From positions 1 to 64,000 of the forward strand of contig JAAEAF010003494.1 of NCBI GenBank assembly GCA_011037195.1: a stretch of 64,000 bases of DNA, written 5' to 3'. The notes under the pieces are model-generated. The model worked only from the letters and a program-made list of their open reading frames with translations. It searched no databases and was not told the DNA's origin. Origin of the DNA: Triatoma infestans. Taxonomy: Eukaryota; Arthropoda; Insecta; Hemiptera; Reduviidae. Each line of letters opens with the position of its first letter. Position 1 is the first letter of the stretch. Shown here in pieces: positions 63,401 to 64,000 of this stretch. The translations under genes and the position numbers were made by a program.

Positions 63401-63539
63401 AATATTTTAAAAAGACTGAATAAAAGCTGTTTTCTAAAAGATGAATATGAAAACCAAAAAAGAAAATAAATTGAATAAATACAAGTTTCATAGACAGTCA
63501 TTGAATAACTAAAATGAATTATCTAAACATATCTATCGT

Positions 63540-64000
63540 CTATGATGATTCTGCATGAATGTCTTCCTCCTTTTCCAACAACACACAGTTTTACCACAGG
63601 TCATTTAGCCACAGAACCATTGGTGGATTTCACAGTGGCCACCCTAGGTATACCATCAGAACCTGGATGAAGACAAAAATTCTTCCTAGTTTCCAGGAAG
63701 GAGGTTGTAAGTTGTCGTCCTTTATGCCTATAAGACTACCTAATAGTAGATTCTTGCGTTAAAACGTCAATTTTTGTCTGATTGCAGACACGGGATAAAC
63801 ATTCTTTATTCAGTGTTTCTAAAATAACTGAAACATTTGCTGAATTATTTGCCATTTCCGAACTAAGGGAGGCTGGATAGAAACGTCGGACTCATTAGGG
63901 AGCAGAAAGGATCCGCCTAGTGCGATGGGGTGAGAGAGGAAAATTCGAGAGTATCATTGGATAGTGAGGTTATCGGATGAGAATGCAAATATGCTTCCAT
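63540..64000 (-). pseudogene. BEL/Pao integrase remnant, unit 3
   Basis: Minus-strand frames give L-H-S-H-P-I-T-S-L-S-N-D, L-T-P-S-H, G-S-L-I-G-I-K-D-D-N-L, P-S-W-K-L-G-R-I and V-V-K-L, equivalent to the C-terminal third of the remnant in unit 2 (50,700-51,470). It continues past the window edge. Confidence 0.8.

Overview
The window looks like repeat-dense, AT-rich arthropod DNA, most likely insect. The reasons are an errantivirus (a gypsy-group LTR element with an env gene), I-, RTE-, Copia- and BEL/Pao-type retroelement remnants, tRNA-derived SINEs, MITEs, and long C2H2 zinc-finger arrays with TGEKPYKC linkers. No rRNA, true tRNA, CRISPR or bacterial-type operon is visible. The only host-type coding regions I can defend are three zinc-finger (ZNF) arrays, all on the minus strand. 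Almost everything else is mobile-element DNA in various states of decay.

Layout. The ground plan is a unit repeated in the same orientation about three times. Its parts are an I-like non-LTR element (minus), a Ty3/gypsy element (plus), a conserved block K, a ZNF array (minus), a flank block F, inverted U repeats around an RTE fragment, a palindromic MITE, an AT-rich block D, and a BEL/Pao remnant (minus). Unit 1 runs about 3.8-23.4 kb (ZNF 9.8-12.5 kb). Unit 2 runs about 27.4-51.5 kb (ZNF 44.7-46.6 kb). Unit 3 runs from about 52.1 kb to the right edge (ZNF 54.6-56.4 kb). Blocks K and F without a ZNF array at 25.2-27.3 kb look like the relic of a fourth unit. Positions 1-3300 are tandemly duplicated AT-rich sequence with no gene.

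Two young insertions stand out. (1) At 15,486-20,985 there is a 5,500-bp element with terminal inverted repeats of about 943 and 616 bp. These are built from 161-bp units, each carrying a 36-bp palindrome. It is flanked by a perfect 9-bp target duplication and sits inside a palindromic MITE; a related MITE at 48,825-48,965 lacks the insertion. It resembles Foldback/Mutator-like (FB-NOF or MULE type) transposons, but its interior holds short plus-strand open frames that I cannot assign. (2) At 33,544-40,683 an errantivirus with two apparently identical 230-bp LTRs and a 4-bp TCGA duplication sits inside the reverse transcriptase of an older gypsy element (32,756-about 43,540). Its env frame is open, but gag has an in-frame stop, pol has two frameshifts (one at the RT catalytic motif), and the expected integrase Glu is Asn.

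How the parts relate. The ZNF arrays appear to have spread by segmental duplication that carried the flanking retroelements along, since gypsy copies share the same internal stop and I-like copies 1 and 2 share the same nested RTE junction. All three arrays are damaged at their ends, but their centres (14-21 fingers) stay open. A dispersed non-coding U repeat family (period about 260-300 bp) fills much of the remaining space. All assignments come from reading the sequence. No database search was run, so family names are pattern recognition, and percent identities were not computed.
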